DNA of 64,000 nt from Platanthera guangdongensis (taxonomy: Eukaryota > Streptophyta > Magnoliopsida > Asparagales > Orchidaceae): assembly GCA_039583875.1 (NCBI GenBank), contig CM077160.1, forward strand, positions 116,269,314-116,333,313. The letters run 5' to 3'. Under the pieces are notes generated by a model. The model was not told the DNA's origin. It worked only from the letters and a program-made list of their open reading frames with translations, and ran no database searches. The first letter of the stretch is position 1, and every line of letters begins with the position of its first letter. This document shows, piece by piece, positions 45,190-56,317 of the stretch. Position numbers and translations under genes: made by a program.

Positions 45190-47274
45190 CAGGTTACCTT
45201 GGGTCCTTTGTTTTGCTGATAGGAAAAACTTGAAATCACAAAAAATTCAGGTGGAATATCTATCTTTTAGGTGGAACAATCAGCAAGTGGGTTAAATGGT
45301 TTTCTAGTTTGATTAGAGTTGTTGACATAATTATAATTTTTACTAAGTCTGACTGGGTTTGACGAATAGTTGTGAGTTCTTCGACCAGAGTTCGACGAAA
45401 TGGGATGAGATCGTCGATCTCTGCTCAGAGAATGGACATAGTCATTTTTGTTCCCCAAGTTCGTCGACCTCTGCTCGACGAAACCATACATACAGTTCGT
45501 CGATCACAGTAAGACGAATAATTATTACATAAATCTACATTCAGAGTTCGTCGACTTGAGTTCGACGAACTTCCCTCATTTTGTCGATCTGAGTTCGATG
45601 AAATCTGCTGAACTTTGTTTTTATCTAAGGTTTTCTGATTTCTATTTTTTTTTGATTTTTGAAGTTGGGTAATTCTTCTGTGATTTGTTTGTTGTTCATA
45701 ATTTCTTTACCCTTAGCAGAAACAAACCTAATGGGGGTTGATAAAATATTCTTCTTAAGAATGGGAGGTAAACTTGATGATGCACCCAAGCCTAGTTTAT
45801 CCATTGAGTCTGGCATTGACTGTGCTTGTGATGTTCATCAGCTTAAGGCTTCTCCCATTGAGAGATTCCTCAATTTGCTTGGCCTCACATAGCTGTGTTT
45901 TCAAAGAGATAGTTTGTTCATTGGCTAGATTTAGTTCATCCTTTAACCTAGTGTTTTCAAAAATCATATTTTCCTGATTAGATAACTTTTCCCTAAGTGT
46001 TTTGATTACCTTTTCAGAGTCTATCAAATCAATGCACATAGTTTCGAATTCAATTTTGAAACTATTCTGAAACTATAATCAAAAGATGACAATACCTGAT
46101 CAGCTTCTAATTCAGAAGCATCTTCATTGTCAGATGCATCTTCATCTGACTGGCTTCTGGAGGCATCAATGGCCATGCGGCAGACTTCCTTGGCCCTTGC
46201 CTCTTTTTCTTCTTCACTAGAGCTGGAGGATGTTGATTCATCTTCAGTTTCACTCCAGGATTTAGCTACAAAGCCTTTCTCCTTCTTCTTGTATTTGCTG
46301 GAGGAAGGTCTTGAACTTTGTTGTCTTATTGTATCCTTCTCTCCTTCTTTTCTCTTTCTTCGGATTCTATGGACACTCTGATATGAAGTGTCTAGGTTTA
46401 CTACAGCCAAAGCACACCACTTCTTTAGTGGGGGGTTTTGTCATACCTTGGCTTGTCATCCTGCCTGGATGACTTTCTTCTGAAATCTTTCCTTGTCATT
46501 TTATAAAATCTCTTGGCAAAGAGACTCATCAACTCTTTATTGACTGTTGAGGCTTCAGATTCTTCAACAGCCTTGAATGCTAGGTTGTGTTCCTTCCTTG
46601 CTGGTGGAGGTGTCCTTTGCTCTACTGCTTCTCTGGATTTAATGAGCTGCTCATAGGACTTGAGCTTTCCCAAAAGAGATTCAATGGAAATCTCATTTAA
46701 GCTTCTGGCCTCCTTGATTGGCCAGATACTTGAATCCCATGAGCTTGGAAGCACATAAGGATTTTGTCATTCACCTCAGTGAGGGTGATGTCCTTATCCA
46801 AGGTCTTTAGCTCATTGATGATTGAGCTCAGCCTATTTTACATATCTACAACAGATTCTGCTTCCTCCTTCTTGAAGTTGTCATATTGGGATATGAGATT
46901 AGATCTTCTATTTTTCCTCTCATCAGCTGATCCAGCTACCATTTGCTTGAGAGAGTCCTAAATGGCTTAGCTGATGTGCATTCTGCCACTTTTTGAAAAA
47001 TGTCATCAGACATTGTTTGGGCCAGAATATTCATGGCTTTGGCATCAGCAACCTTTGCTTTCTTCTGGGCTTCAGTCCACTCAGGTGGTGGAACTGCATG
47101 AGTGCTTGAGGTTGCTGTAGAAGTGGATTGTTGAGGAGGACCTGTCAAAATGGAATTGTAGATGTCCTCATCAATTGAATTCATATATAATTTGATTCTT
47201 GCCTTCCAGATGGAAAACTTATTTAAGTTGCATACTGGAGGTCTGGTGCTTGCATAGTCTTTGTTCTGTGCCAT
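45190..47274 (-). pseudogene. Element F gag
   Basis: It starts MAQNKDYASTRPPVCNLNKF at 47274. The parts are the capsid (46936-47274), MLPSSWDSSIWPIKEARSLN (46754), and an acidic EDESTSSSSSEEEKEARAKE stretch (46024-46410). A coiled coil follows at 45797-46039, then LGLGASSSLPPILKKNILST and the final linker HSLSRDRRSHPISSNSGRRT (45267-45491). Many frameshifts. The knuckle region near 46400-46440 is out of frame. Confidence 0.87.
45355..45605. repeat. TTCGTCGA palindromes in F gag-protease coding region
   Basis: A perfect unit TTCGTCGA-CTTGAGT-TCGACGAA lies at 45547-45569. Others occur near 45378-45402 and 45460-45482. They hold the same position as in E and G. Confidence 0.87.
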
Positions 47275-47367
47275 GCTGTGTATATAATCCTAATAAAGAC
47301 AAAGTAGGAAATCAGATCTAACAGAGGATCTTTTGATTCGAGGTTAGCTTGTACAACCAAAGGAGCA

Positions 47368-47380
47368 CCCTCTGATACCA
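47368..47380 (-). other. Primer binding site, element F
   Basis: Minus-strand TGGTATCAGAGGG, two bases from the LTR. Confidence 0.88.
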
Positions 47381-48229
47381 ATTGAAAGCTATGGGTTAGA
47401 TCTGATAAATTCTAGAGGGGGGGGGGGTGGTGAATAGAGTATCTTTTAAAAACATCAAAACTATAACATGTTTTTGCTGTAAATTAAAAACTTAGTCCTA
47501 AAATAAAATGATTATCACAGGCACAACAAATATAAGCTCTCACAAACACAGCAACTTAACTAGCACAACCACTGCAAGAATAAAAGAAAAGATGCAACCA
47601 GACAACACAAGAATTTTACAATGGTTCCCCAAACTGGGTACATCCACTCTTCTACCACCCTGGTAGGAATCCACTCAGGTTTTTGATCAGGTGACTGCCA
47701 CCAATGAGCTTTTGATCAGGTGCTCAAAAACCAATCCTCAAGTCTTTTGATTAGGTGACTTGCAACCAGGAATAACTTTTGAAGGGAGTTAAAGAATCCT
47801 TTTAGACAGTGGGGGATGAGAGAGTGATTATGTCTTCTCTTTCTCAAATACAACTGAGAAGACTTTAGTGGATCTTGATTTTAACAACGCTCCCCCTGAG
47901 ATATAGATTTGTTTAGGAAGGATGGAGCTTTGCTTCAGGTTGAGTAGGCCTTCAATATTTCAGCCTTGACCAGCAGGTATCCAGGAGCTTCTTGACTGAT
48001 ATATATTATTTGTTGTCCTCTGAAGAATCCTGGGATGAAGACAGAAGAAGACTCTTAATTTAAATGGTTGTTCTTCTTCTTCAGCTTGCTGTTCTTTCTC
48101 TGGTTAAGGGCTAGGACTTCTTGTATCTTGACTGTGTTATTGCCCCGTGTATCTTGTTCACTATGTTCAGTCGAGAAGGAAGAAGAAAATCCTTATGCAC
48201 TACTTTCAGAAGAAAAGAAGAAAAAAATC

Positions 48230-48238
48230 CTTTTTATA
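48230..48238 (-). promoter_or_regulatory. TATA box of element F LTR
   Basis: Minus-strand TATAAAAAG, facing away from the G promoter at 49659, so the two LTRs are divergent. Confidence 0.6.
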
Positions 48239-48484
48239 TTTTCCATTGAATCTTCCTTCTGAATTTTGAATTTCTTTCTTCATTCAATACTGACGTCCTG
48301 GAGAATATTTGCATTAATTGATTTCCCCAACCGTCCCATTGAAAAACCGGCAAGTAATAATCCTGATGAAGTCCATAATCAATGCTACATCCAACGGTAA
48401 TATTCAGAGAATATTAAGCATTGATTATACAGGAATTACTGCAATAAAATAAGGGACAGAGGGAGGAAAAGTCCATGTCTGGAA

Positions 48485-49060
48485 CTGCACATAAATCATC
48501 GAGTGAAGAATAGAATTCATCGACCTGGGTCCAGAGTTTGTCAAGCTGAGAAGTCAAGTTTGTCGACCAGATAATAGTTGTTCGTCAACCTGAGATCCAA
48601 GATCGTCGACCAAAGAACAGATAACTGCTTTCTCTAGAACCCTGCCAATTCTGTGCATCAAGATCGTCGAGATGAGATTCTAACTTCGTCGACTCGAGTT
48701 CAGTGAAATTTTTCTTTTACTTAAGAATGTTGAAGTAAAGTGTTCAGAAATCGTCGACCTGAGAACTGGGTTCGTCGACCTAAGAACTAGTTTCATTGAG
48801 CTGAGAACTTCTGATTGTTACTTGATAAATCTTGCCAAGAATGTGGTCTAAGTTCGTCGATCTGAGAAGATAAATTTCGTCGACTGGAGAATGATTCTGG
48901 ACTTAAAATATTTGAGATGTTTTCTGAACTTTAGATTGTTGAAGTAGATGATCCAAAAATCATCGATCAGAGAACCAAGTTCATCGAGCTTAGCTCAGAG
49001 AAATTTTCTCTGAGTTCGTCGAGCTGAGCACGACTTTCGTCAACCTGAGCTCGACGAACG
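48485..49060. repeat. TCGTCGA word array in F LTR
   Basis: Repeated AAGTTCGTCGA(C/T)CTGAGA words with a few TCGACGAA arms near 49030-49065. It parallels the array in E. Confidence 0.85.
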
Positions 49061-49258
49061 TCGAACTCATTTTCTGAGTCTTTGATATTTCTCTAAGTCT
49101 TTGAGTCTTTTGCAGTCTGTTGATGGCTGGTCCATGTAGTGTGGACTCTAAGAATATGGCCTAGACTCTAGGACACAGACATGACCCTTGCTATACAGGT
49201 TGGGTCTCAAACATCCTAGCTTAGTGAACCTAGTCCAAATCCAACTAGGGATCCAACA

Positions 49259-50470
49259 TGCAGAATTGACAAGTTATTTCCAGAATGAAGTTCACTGAGC
49301 TCAGGTCGACAAACAAGATTTATCAGCTCGACAAACTTGGAACTCCAGTCGACGAATTCTGTTCAGAGCTCGACGAATTCTGTCTCAAGCCAGACTTAGA
49401 AGTTTTCCTTATTTCTGTACTTATTTATTATATTATTTAGCAGTGATTTCCCTGAGTAATTAATGCTCATATTCTCCCGAATATAGTCGTTATTGGTAAC
49501 ATTAATTATCGGTCTTCATCGGGATTAATTACTCTCTTAATTTATTGGGACGGTTGGGGAAACTCATTAAAGAATATTCTCAAGCCGTTTCGTTCTCCAG
49601 ATCAATCAACAATCAATGCTTGGAGTTCAAATTCAAGAGGAGAATATTTGATAGCAGAATATAAAAGAAATTTTCTCTTTTCAGACATCACAATAGTTAT
49701 AGAGACTCGAACATCAGACAAGCAGTAGTAATACAGGAGAATACAGATAAGAGAAATAGAACAATACAGAAGAATATATGCTTCTTCTCTGTGCTGAAAA
49801 CTACATGTTTTCCCCTTTTTCTTTCTGAAGATTGAAGAAGAACAAACATCAAATATCAAGAGTCTTCTTCAACTTCTGATCCAGAAATCTTCATAGACTT
49901 TTATTCAACATCTGTCTACAAGTTCCTGGACATTTTCAAGACAAAGGCTGAAGACCTACACCCTGAGCAAAGCTCCAGTCTTCCTGAACATTTCAACATC
50001 TCAGGGGGAGCTTTGACACCAGCAATCCACTAAAGTCTTCTCTGTTGATTAGAGAAAGAGAAGACAACATCACCTTCTTATTCTCATGTATAAAGAGTTT
50101 ATTAACTCCCTTCAAAAGTTTATTCTTAGTTTTTGGGCACCTGATCAAAAGCCTAAAGGTTGTGAGATCTCCCTGTAAATAGATCTTATAGTGGTAGTCA
50201 CCTAATCAAAAACCTGATAGTGGATTCCTACCAGTGTGGTAGAAGAGTGGATGTACCCAGTTTGGGGAACCACTATAAAATTCTTGTATTGTCTATATGT
50301 GATCTTTTTTTTGTTCTTGCTGTGCTGTGATAGTTTAGCTTAGTTTGCATTTCCTTTTATACTACTCTATTATCACATATTTTACTCTGATAAATTTTTA
50401 AAACTACAAAAAGTTTTAAATTACTCTATTCACCCCCTATAGAGTAATCAGATCTATCCACTATCTTTCA
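49259..50470 (+). repeat. Element G 5' LTR, main piece
   Basis: It matches 59650-60854 to the end CTTTCA. TATA box at 49659-49668, C-tract motif CTATTCACCCCC at about 50427-50440. TCGACGA words at 49270-49390 are what remain of the LTR array after the deletion. Confidence 0.92.
49659..49668 (+). promoter_or_regulatory. TATA box of element G 5' LTR
   Basis: ATATAAAAGA, at the same place as 60044-60054 in the 3' LTR. Confidence 0.65.
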
Positions 50471-50472
50471 AT

Positions 50473-50484
50473 TGGTATCAGAGC
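50473..50484 (+). other. Primer binding site, element G
   Basis: TGGTATCAGAGC, two bases after the LTR end. Initiator Met-tRNA type. Confidence 0.92.
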
Positions 50485-50579
50485 AGGTTCATTTGGTTGT
50501 ACAAGCTAACACTTGAACCAACAGATCCTTGATAGATCTGATTTCTTTTACCTTAGTTATTTTTGGTTATTTCATTATC

Positions 50580-52703
50580 ATGGCACAAAACAAAGATTAT
50601 CGGGAGCACCATACCTCCAGTTTGCAATCTGAATAATTTTGCTATATGGAACGCAAGAATTAGGCTTTATATGAACTCTTATTGATGAAGACATATACAA
50701 TTTTATTTTGACAGGACCACTAGCTCCAGTGGCTACCACTACTGCAACTTCCAGCACACATCCTGTTCCACCACTTGAGTGGACAGATGCTCAAAAGAAG
50801 GCCAAGATAGTTGATGCCATGGCCATGAATATTTTGACTCAAACAATGTCTGATAATATCTTCTAGAAAGTTGCTGAGTGCATATCATTCAAAGCTATCT
50901 GGGATTCACTTAACCAGGTGGTTGTTGGTTCTGCAGATAAGAGAAAGGACAAGAGATTAAATCTCATCTCACAATATGAAAACTTTAAGAAAGATGAGTT
51001 AGAGTCTGTGAGTGACATGTACAACAGACTAAACTCAATCATCAATGAGCTAAAGACTCAGGACAAGGACATCACCCTCACAGAAGTCAATGACAAAATC
51101 CTCATGTGCTTCCCCAGCTCATGGGATTCTAGAATATGGCGTATCAAGGAGGCCAGAAGTTTAAATGAAATTTCCACTCAATATATTCTTGGAAAGCTTA
51201 AGTCCTATGAACAACTAATAAAGACAAGAGAAGCTACAGCGCAAAAGACTCCTTCAGCAACTAGAAAGGAACAAAACATAGCTTTCAAAGATTTAGAAGA
51301 AACAGAAGCTCCAACAACTAGTGAAGAACTTCTGAGTCTCTTAGCCAAGATATTCTACAAGATGGCAAAAAAGGATTTCAGAAGAAAGTCATCTAGGCAA
51401 GATGACATGCCAAGGTATGACAAGACCCCAACTAAAGAAGTTATTTGTTTTGGTTGCAGGAAGCCAGGACACTTTATATCAGAGTGTCCAGAGAACCAAA
51501 ATAAGGAGAGAAAGAAGAGAAAAGGAACACAGGAAGCAGCACTACAGTAAGACCTCCTCCAGCAAGCATAAAAGGAAGGAGAAAGGATTTGTGGCTGAAA
51601 CATGGAGTGAAACTGAAGATGAATCTTCATCTTCTAGCTCCAGTGAAGATGAAGAAGAGGCTAAGTCAAAGGAGATTTGCTTGATGGCCATTGATGCATC
51701 AAGCAGCCTATCTGAAGCTGAACAATCAGACAGAGAAGAACCATCTGAATCTGAGGTAAATCAGGTATTTTCTTCCTTTGATTTCAATTCAGAATATTTT
51801 AGAACAAAATTTGAATCTTTATGCATTGATTTAATTAATTCTAAAAAAGAGATTAAACATCTTAGAGAAAAATTGACTGATCATGAAAACTTGCTTTCTG
51901 AAAATATCAAATTAAAAGATGAATTAACCATAGCTAATGAACAAATCATCTCATTAAAAACTGAATTGGCTGAGGCAAGGAAACTTGAAGAATCCCTAAA
52001 TGGGAGAAGTATCAAGCTTGATGGACATCACAAGCACTGTGAATGCCAGGTTTAATGACAAGCTGGGCTTAGGTGCTTCATCAAGCCAACCCCCACTGAT
52101 TCAAAATAATATCTTAACAACTCCAGTAAAATTTGTTTCAGAAATGGGCAAAGAAAAGATAGATAATAATAATGTTAAACAAACAAAATTAAAACAAAAA
52201 AATAAGAAAAAGAGAAAGAATAAGAAAGATCTTAACCATAACAATGTTCAGCAGATTTTGTTGAACTCAGACTGACGAAATGTGTATAGTTCGTCGAACT
52301 CAAGTCGACGAACTCAGAACGTAAACTTTTATTACAATTATTCTCTGAACCACGATCGATAAAACCAGTATTGTTCATCGACCTGAGATCGATGATATTA
52401 GGGAAAAAGAATGAATACTTTCATTCTCTGAGTGGAGTTCGACGAACTCATCCCCATTCATCGACCACAGATCGACAAACTTACCAGAAATTGTCGAACC
52501 CGGTTCATTTTAACAGAAAATTTAATTCCTACAGAACATTTAATCAACCAGGACAAAATGTTAATCCATTCACCCAGTGGATAATTCCACCTAGAAGATT
52601 TCACCCCTTAGGTTATAAAAATCAACCAGAATACTCATACATTTCCAGCTTTAATTATGTTAATAAACATGGACCCAAGGTAACCTGGGTCAAGAATAGC
52701 TAA
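50580..52703 (+). pseudogene. Element G gag
   Basis: MAQNKDY at 50580 is followed by a frameshift. LYMNSY and DAMAMNILTQTMSDNIF are in shifted frames. The 50918-51550 frame is open: RKDKRLNLISQYENFKKDEL, MCFPSSWDSRIWRIKEARSL and an intact CCHC knuckle CFGCRKPGHFISEC. After a frameshift near 51545 come the acidic block and the coiled coil SLCIDLINSKKEIKHLREKL (to about 52010), then LGLGASSSQPPLIQNNILTT and a Lys-rich stretch. The final linker (52371-52703) has HSLSGVRRTHPHSSTT and TWVKNS. Confidence 0.87.
52265..52505. repeat. TTCGTCGA palindromes in G gag-protease coding region
   Basis: Units such as GTTCGTCGA-ACTCAAG-TCGACGAAC (about 52290-52313) and ATTCATCGA-CCACAGA-TCGACAAAC (about 52456-52480). 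The slot is the same as in E and F. Confidence 0.85.
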
Positions 52704-52709
52704 GCTGTT

Positions 52710-53150
52710 TTATTGCAGGTGAAAGACTATCCCACCACAGAGCAATAGTGGTATCTGGATAGTGGTTGATCAAAGCATATGACTAGAAACATGGACAACT
52801 TAATCAACTACAAGTCTAAGCTAGGACCCAAAATAATATTTGGTGATTCCAATTGTGGACAGACTGAAAGATATGGAAAGGTCAAAATTGGAGCAGTCAC
52901 CTTCAGGAAGGTTGCTTATGTAAGTGGACTGAAGCATAACCTGATATCCATAAGTCAGTTATGTGATGAAAGGTTTCAGGTATCATTTAACAAAACTTCT
53001 TGTATTATTACTTCTATAGATAATCAAGTAGTATTAACTGGTACTAGAGTAGGAAATATCTATGTAGTTAATTTTAAGTCAGCTAAAACTGAAATATGGA
53101 TGTTTAACCAAACTAGTAATAATAAAGATTATTTTGGCATAGGAGATTAG
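52710..53150 (+). pseudogene. Element G protease
   Basis: WYLDSG is followed by a stop in place of the usual Cys, then SKHMTRNMDNLINYKSKLG, IIFGDSNCGQTERYGKVKI and VSGLKHNLISISQLCDERFQ. A further stop after FGIGD falls before the LGHVNLKNI block. Confidence 0.83.
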
Positions 53151-54130
53151 GACATGTAAACCTGAAAAACATTGCTAAACTCTCTAGGGACAACCTTGTT
53201 AGAGGATTGCCATCTTGCCCCTACAATAAGGAAAGCCTTTGTAGGGCTTGTCAGTTAGGAAAGCAAATTAAAAATAGTTTTAAATCACTTAATAAGAGTG
53301 ATTCACCAAGGATTCTGTATTTTCTACACATGGATCTCTTTGGACCCATTACTGTACAGAGCCTAGGAGGGAAGTCTTATACTTAGTGATTGTTGATGAC
53401 TTCTCAATGTTCACTTGGGTGTTTTTCTTGAGAAACAAGTCAGATAACTTCAATGTTCTTACAGATTATCTTAAGAGCAATAAGGATTGAGTACTCTACT
53501 CTAGTTGCATTGATTAGAAGTGATCATGGTACTAGTTTGAGTCTCTTCCCATGTAAGAATTCTATGAGAAGGAAGGTATCAGGCATTATTTCTTTGCTCC
53601 TAGAACTCCTCAACAAAATGGGGGTAGCTGAAAGGAAAAACAGAACACTGATTGAAGCTGCAGGCACATTACTTGCAGATGCTCACTTGCCCCTATCCTT
53701 TTGGGCAGAGGTTGTAAGCACAACAAACTATGTACTGAATAGAAGCTTGATACACAAACTTAAGTGGCAAGTCCCCCTATGAACTACTCAAAGGGAAGAA
53801 ACCTAAAGTAGATTATTATAGAGTCTTTGGTTGCATTTGTTATATTCATAACAACAACAAAAAACACATTAGAAAGTTTGAAGCCAAGGGCTGAAATAGG
53901 AATTTTTCTTGGATATTACCCAAGTAAGCAAGGCTTATAGGGTATACAACAAATCATCTATGAAAATGGAAGAGTCTATTCATATTTCTTTTGATGAGAC
54001 TAACATATTTTATAAGGAGAAGAACCCTTCTACCAGTGAGAACTTGCATGAACCATATTTGTGTGAGAAGTTGGATGAATTGACCCTCACCAATGAGGCT
54101 GGTTACACAACCTTCTCCACATATTGCTGA
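53150..54130 (+). pseudogene. Element G integrase
   Basis: LGHVNLKNIAKLSRDNLVRG, CRACQLGKQIKNSFKSL, FLHMDLFGPITVQSLGGKSY, DDFSMFTWVFFLRNKSDNF, ALIRSDHGT, NKMGVAERKNRTLIEAAGTL, SFWAEVVSTTNYVLNRSL and KAYRVYNKSSMKMEES follow in order through several frameshifts (near 53380, 53455, 53560, 53770 and 53900). All three acidic positions can be located. Confidence 0.85.
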
Positions 54131-54360
54131 TGATAGTGAAGAAGATGACACTGAACTCAGTGAAGATCCAACAACAGCTATAATTCCACAAGAGGAGTTA
54201 ATTCCCCAAGCTGTTGCTCAACCAACTCCTCCTACTGAAATTAGTCACACTTAGAGATCACCCTGTATCTCAAGTGATTGGAGACATATCAGTGGGTGTG
54301 CAGACAAGACATTAACTTCACCAAGACATGATACATGTCTGCTTCATATCTTAAACTGAG

Positions 54361-55170
54361 CCCCAATCCATCAAAGATGCTGAGCAAGATCCACACTGGA
54401 TTATTGCAATGCAAGAGGAGCTCAACCAGTTTGAGAGATGTAGAGTTTGGGATTTAGTTCCAAGACCCAAAGACTACACAATCATTGGAACTAAATGGGT
54501 ATTTAGAAACAAACTAGATGCTCAAGGTCTTATCTTAAGGAATAAGGTAAAATTAGTTGCTCAAGGATATAGACAAGAGGAAAGCATAGATTATGACCAA
54601 ACATTTGCCCCTATTGCAACGATAGAATCTATAAGAATATTTATAGCTTATGTAGCCCACAAGAAGTTTCACAGTATACCAAATGGACTGTCAAAAGTGC
54701 ATTCCTAAATGATGAAATCAAAGAAGAGGTCTATGTGGAACAACCACCAGGTTTTATCTCTTCATCCCATCCATCTTATGTTTTAAAATTGCATAAGGCT
54801 CTCTATGGTCTAAAGCAAGCTCCAAGAGCTTTGGTATGAAACCTTAGCTAGCTTTCTCTTAGAGCACAACATTTTCTAGAGGCATAATACATATGACTTT
54901 ATTTATAAATCATCATCATGATAAAATCTTGTTAGTACAAATATATGTAGATGACATTATATTTGGTTCTACAGATTCCAAACTATGCAAAAGGTTCTCC
55001 AACCTTATGCATTCAAAGTTTGAAATAAGTAGCATGTGTGAGCTCTCCTACTTTCTTAGTCTCCAAGTGAAGCAGACACCTGATGGCATCTTCTTATCCC
55101 AATCCAAATATACTAAGAAGCTGATAAAAAGTTTGGGATGGCTGATACGCATCAGCTAAGAAAACAGCCA
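54361..55170 (+). pseudogene. Element G reverse transcriptase
   Basis: [40 protein letters not shown] and [14 protein letters not shown] [19 protein letters not shown] are open to 54708. Then shifted frames give [11 protein letters not shown] and [10 protein letters not shown]. The 54893-55159 frame holds an intact [16 protein letters not shown]. It is frame-broken at about 54690, 54830 and 55150. Confidence 0.88.
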
Positions 55171-55880
55171 TGGCTAACAAATGCTGTGATTGATTCTGAT
55201 GAACATGGGAAACCTATAAATCAGAAATTATATAGGTCCATTGTTGGGTCCCTATTATATCTTATAGCAAGTAGATCAGACATTATGTCTACTACATGTC
55301 TTTGTACTAGGTTCCAGGTGAACCCTAAAGAATCTCATCTTATTTTCTTAAAAAAGGATTTTGAGATATATAAAGAGTTGCCCTAATTTAGGACTCTGGT
55401 ATCCAACTGAGTTCGAATTTGAGTTAACTGGATACTCTGATGCCTGACTTTGCTGGATGTAGAGTGGACAGAAAGAGCACATCAGGGATATGTCAGTTCC
55501 TTGGTGATAGGCTAGTGTCTTGGTTTTGCAAGAAGCAAACATCTATGTCTACCTCAATAGTAGAAGCTGAGTATATAGTAGCTGGCAGCTGTTGTTCACA
55601 GATGCTGTGGATTCAGAACCAACTCCTAGATTATGTTGTCAACTTAAATAATTTAACTCTACTTTGTGATAATACCAGTGCAATTTCTATTGCACAGAAT
55701 CCAGTGCATCATAGTAGAACTAAGCATATAGATGTAAGACATCATTTCATTAGAGAGTGTGTAGACAAAAAGAAAATTAATCTCACCATTGTCTTTACTG
55801 ATTTGTAAAAGGCAGATATCTTCACCAAACCCTTGGATGAGAAGAAACATCTCTTTTTTATGAATCATTTAGGTATGATA
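55138..55880 (+). pseudogene. Element G RNase H
   Basis: KLYRSIVGSLLYLIASRSDI and [12 protein letters not shown] are followed, after a frameshift near 55380, by [60 protein letters not shown] and TKHIDVRHHFIREC. ADIFTKPLDEKKH closes pol after a stop at about 55806. It is the most complete RNase H of the E-G family here. Confidence 0.88.
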
Positions 55881-55914
55881 AATGGAGATGCATTAATTAA
55901 AATTTCTGTCTGTG

Positions 55915-56165
55915 GTCGAAGAATTTGTCACAGTTCGTCGAACAGAGATCGACGAACTGAGAAAACTTCTTGAGAAATTCGTCGACCTGAGATCGACGAA
56001 ATCTCTGTGTGAAGTCTTATTCGTTGAACAGAGGTCGACGATATTGCGTCAAAAATTTTTTATCCACCTGAGAACAACGAAAACTTTCCCTTCTTCTGAC
56101 TGAGATCGACAAACTCTTTTGTCAATAAAATATTTCGTCGAACTCATATCGAAGAATTTTTATTT
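55915..56165. repeat. TTCGTCGA palindromes after pol in G
   Basis: TTCGTCGA-ACAGAGA-TCGACGAA at 55934-55956 and TTCGTCGA-CCTGAGA-TCGACGAA at about 55979-56001 are perfect units. Three or more decayed ones follow. They lie between the end of RNase H and the acceptor. Confidence 0.9.
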
Positions 56166-56239
56166 TTCGCCGTACAGATCCCGACGCTTCATATTCTAAA
56201 AAACCTTATAACTAGGTTTCATCGTGCTCCATCCCGCGC

Positions 56240-56281
56240 TTTCTGTTCTATTTCTCTTGCTCTCTCTTTTACTTTTGCAGG
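56240..56281 (+). promoter_or_regulatory. Putative 3' splice site before G third ORF
   Basis: A long pyrimidine tract (TTTCTCTTGCTCTCTCTTTT and on) ends in ACTTTTGCAG at 56280, then GAAAACTATTG. It aligns with the F site at 41609-41645, including the preceding AAAAACCTTATA. Confidence 0.6.
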
Positions 56282-56317
56282 AAAACTATTGTGATTCTGG
56301 CGCTCTCTCTCCCAAGC

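Larger units (their letters stand above)
40674..49258 (-). mobile_element. Element F: Sirevirus-type copia with truncated third ORF, inserted in G
   Basis: It is minus-strand, with 5' LTR 47383-49258, primer site, gag, protease, integrase, RT, RNase H and the first part of the third ORF, which is cut at 40674 by the LTR of E. Its right edge sits in G's 5' LTR at 49258/49259. The 3' LTR is lost in the deletion that also removed G LTR sequence. Confidence 0.9.
47383..49258 (-). repeat. Element F 5' LTR
   Basis: Plus-strand edges TGAAAGCTATGG and GGGATCCAACA. TATA box at 48230-48238, C-tract motif at about 47413-47437 and TCGTCGA array at 48485-49060. The right edge meets G's LTR. Confidence 0.93.
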
